Positions 5,007 through 6,203 of a DNA stretch of 6,203 nt are shown here, one piece after another. This DNA is from a bacterium (GTDB lineage Bacteria > UBA9089 > JASEGY01). Positions within the stretch are counted from its first letter, which is position 1, and each line of letters begins with the position of its first letter. The stretch spans positions 1 to 6,203 of the forward strand of contig JASEGY010000224.1 in the NCBI GenBank assembly GCA_030019105.1. Reading direction: 5' to 3'. Made by a program: the position numbers and the translations under genes. Below the pieces are notes generated by a model. That model did no database searches, was not told the DNA's origin, and saw nothing but the letters and a program-made list of their open reading frames with translations.

Positions 5007-6137
5007 ATGGCTAAATACAAAGCAGGTATTATTGGCTGCGGCCGGGTGGCCGGTCTTTTAGAACACGACAAGCTGAGAGGGCATCCCTGTACCCACGCCG
5101 GGGCATACACGGCTGTGGACAAAACTGAAATAGTCGCCGGTTGTGATATAAATGAAGACCGGCTCCGTCAGTTTGGAGAAGAATGGGGAGTTAATGCTCT
5201 CTACAAAGACTACCGTAAAATGCTTGAGCAGGAAGACCTGGATATAGTCAGTATTGCCACCTGGGGCGACACCCATGCTGAAATAACTATTGCCGCTGCC
5301 GAAGCCGGAGTAGCCGGCATCATCTGTGAAAAGCCGATCGCCCTTTCACTAATTGAGGCCGATAAGATGATCGAGACCGTAGAGAGATGTAACACCAGGT
5401 TAGTGATTAACCACGAACGAAGATGGAGTTCCAACTATCACAAGGCCAGAGAATTAATTGAAGAGGGAGAGATTGGGGAGCTAAAGCTCATAAATGCCAA
5501 CACCTTAGGAGGCGGCTATGGATGTGTTTGGAATAGGGACTCCTCTCCCGTGATGTTAGAAGACTATACCCTCGTCCGGGATGGAACTCATTTAATGGAT
5601 ATGCTCACCTTTTTTGCCGGAGAACCGGATTGGGCGGTAGGTTTTGTCGAAATGGAACGCTGGGATGAAGGCGTCTTTGTCCCGGATGTTGCTCATGGGA
5701 TAATTCATTTTGAAAGTGGGGTTATGGCTTCAGTGGAAGCCAGTGGGGGAAGAGGGTATTTTAACTTTGAGCTGGACATCCAGGGAACACGCGGCAGGAT
5801 ATTGATTGGTAATGAGGCCCTGGCTATGTGGAAAACAGATGTCAGTCCCAGGTACGAAGGCTTCTGGGAATTAGCCGAAAGACCATTCCCTGCGCCTGAG
5901 GAGCAAAGGAATATCTTTGTTGGCGGCGTGGAAGACGTGATTAAATGTATAGAGACAGGCAAAGAGAGTATCTCAAACGGGAATGAGGCCCGGCTGGCTC
6001 TGGAAATGATTATGGGTATTTATGAATCGGCCAGGCAGTGTGGCGCGAAAGTAGAAATACCTTTAACTGTTCGCTCTTCACCCATTAAAACAATAGTAAA
6101 TACTTTCGGCCCACCGAAAGAAACCAGGTTTCTTTAA
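5007..6137 (+). CDS. Gfo/Idh/MocA family NAD(P)-dependent oxidoreductase
   Basis: This cytoplasmic dehydrogenase family acts on sugars, inositols and related compounds; the substrate here cannot be told. The N-terminal Rossmann fold opens with GIIGCGRVAG (7-16), followed by the second strand EIVAGCDIN (41-49). IATWGDTH (83-90) and the family signature CEKPIA (107-112) come next; Lys109 is the usual catalytic or cofactor lysine. The C-terminal alpha/beta domain contains RDGTHLMDML (191-200), whose His195 sits where the family's catalytic histidine lies. Normal sequence ends near VEIPL (349-353). Residues 358-376 and the stop are encoded by a palindromic element (6079-6174), so the native C-terminus is probably replaced. 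The ATG at 5007 gives a standard N-terminus but has no SD; the 155-bp element ends 12 bases upstream. Function in the dap context is unclear. Confidence 0.93.
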   Translation: MAKYKAGIIGCGRVAGLLEHDKLRGHPCTHAGAYTAVDKTEIVAGCDINEDRLRQFGEEWGVNALYKDYRKMLEQEDLDIVSIATWGDTHAEITIAAAEAGVAGIICEKPIALSLIEADKMIETVERCNTRLVINHERRWSSNYHKARELIEEGEIGELKLINANTLGGGYGCVWNRDSSPVMLEDYTLVRDGTHLMDMLTFFAGEPDWAVGFVEMERWDEGVFVPDVAHGIIHFESGVMASVEASGGRGYFNFELDIQGTRGRILIGNEALAMWKTDVSPRYEGFWELAERPFPAPEEQRNIFVGGVEDVIKCIETGKESISNGNEARLALEMIMGIYESARQCGAKVEIPLTVRSSPIKTIVNTFGPPKETRFL

Positions 6138-6174
6138 GAAACCTGGTTTGTATCCTCTTCAAATTTAATGGGTG
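6079..6174. repeat. 96-bp nested palindromic element
   Basis: An outer perfect 11-bp stem, CACCCATTAAA (6079-6089) with TTTAATGGGTG (6164-6174), encloses two hairpins placed side by side. CTTTCGG (6103-6109) pairs with CCGAAAG (6114-6120) across the four-base loop CCCA. The second is the 29-base palindrome at 6121-6149. The predicted shape is a three-way junction with 13- and 14-base linkers. The element begins inside the oxidoreductase frame and contains its stop codon. No convincing target duplication was found; only a loose CTGTT occurs on each side. Confidence 0.75.
6121..6149. terminator. 29-base palindrome over the oxidoreductase stop, weak terminator candidate
   Basis: Bases 6121-6134 are the perfect reverse complement of 6136-6149 with a single central T, and the TAA stop is 6135-6137. 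The arms read AAACCAGGTTTCTT and its complement. In RNA the loop would open to several bases, still leaving a stable stem. It could slow or end transcription, but the following bases (GTATCCTC) are not a T-run. A role as a dispersed repeat or protein-binding palindrome is as likely. Confidence 0.4.
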
Positions 6175-6178
6175 TCTG

Positions 6179-6203
6179 TTGTAAGTTGTAGGTTGTAGGT
6201 TCG
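6179..6203. repeat. Tandem heptamers at the window's right edge
   Basis: TTGTAAG (6179-6185) is followed by TTGTAGG twice (6186-6199) and then TTCG, where the window ends. The GGTT core matches the complement of the AACC heptamers near dapB. The array may continue beyond the window. Confidence 0.75.

Overview
The window carries seven genes, all on the + strand, in a bacterium of moderate G+C. The core is the lysine/diaminopimelate (DAP) pathway: dapF (57-929), dapA (2184-3062) and dapB (3117-3926). These are followed by a Nudix-type hydrolase (4156-4827) and a Gfo/Idh/MocA-family oxidoreductase (5007-6137). Strong Shine-Dalgarno (SD) sites precede several genes, and all are closely packed on one strand. 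The density of small foldback repeats at gene borders suggests an environmental or uncultivated lineage, but nothing here lets me name a phylum.

Region by region: dapF comes first and may have an over-called N-terminus. A 199-bp gap (930-1128) then holds short direct repeats and a 93-bp foldback element. Next is an AT-rich accessory island: a DUF4160/DUF2442 pair (1129-1689), possibly a toxin-antitoxin-like module, and a HEPN-domain protein (1741-2187). The HEPN stop codon overlaps the dapA start by four bases. dapA and dapB follow with strong SDs. Downstream of dapB is a 190-bp element with 11-bp terminal inverted repeats and a perfect 8-bp flanking direct repeat. The right copy of that direct repeat forms the 5' part of the SD of the Nudix gene. 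Between the Nudix gene and the oxidoreductase is a 155-bp element with perfect 14-bp terminal inverted repeats. The oxidoreductase runs at its 3' end into a third palindromic element, which supplies its last ~19 residues and its stop codon.

How the genes work together: DapA makes the dihydrodipicolinate precursor, DapB reduces it, and DapF converts LL-DAP to meso-DAP for lysine and peptidoglycan. The aminotransferase or succinylase steps and lysA are not in the window. The island separating dapF from dapA looks acquired. The last two genes have no clear role in DAP synthesis; they may simply be co-transcribed.

The most notable feature is the non-coding architecture. Nearly every gene junction carries a foldback element or a 7-bp-period tandem repeat, and several of these run into reading frames, altering protein termini or ribosome-binding sites. 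No CRISPR array, tRNA, rRNA, transposase gene or recognisable riboswitch was seen.
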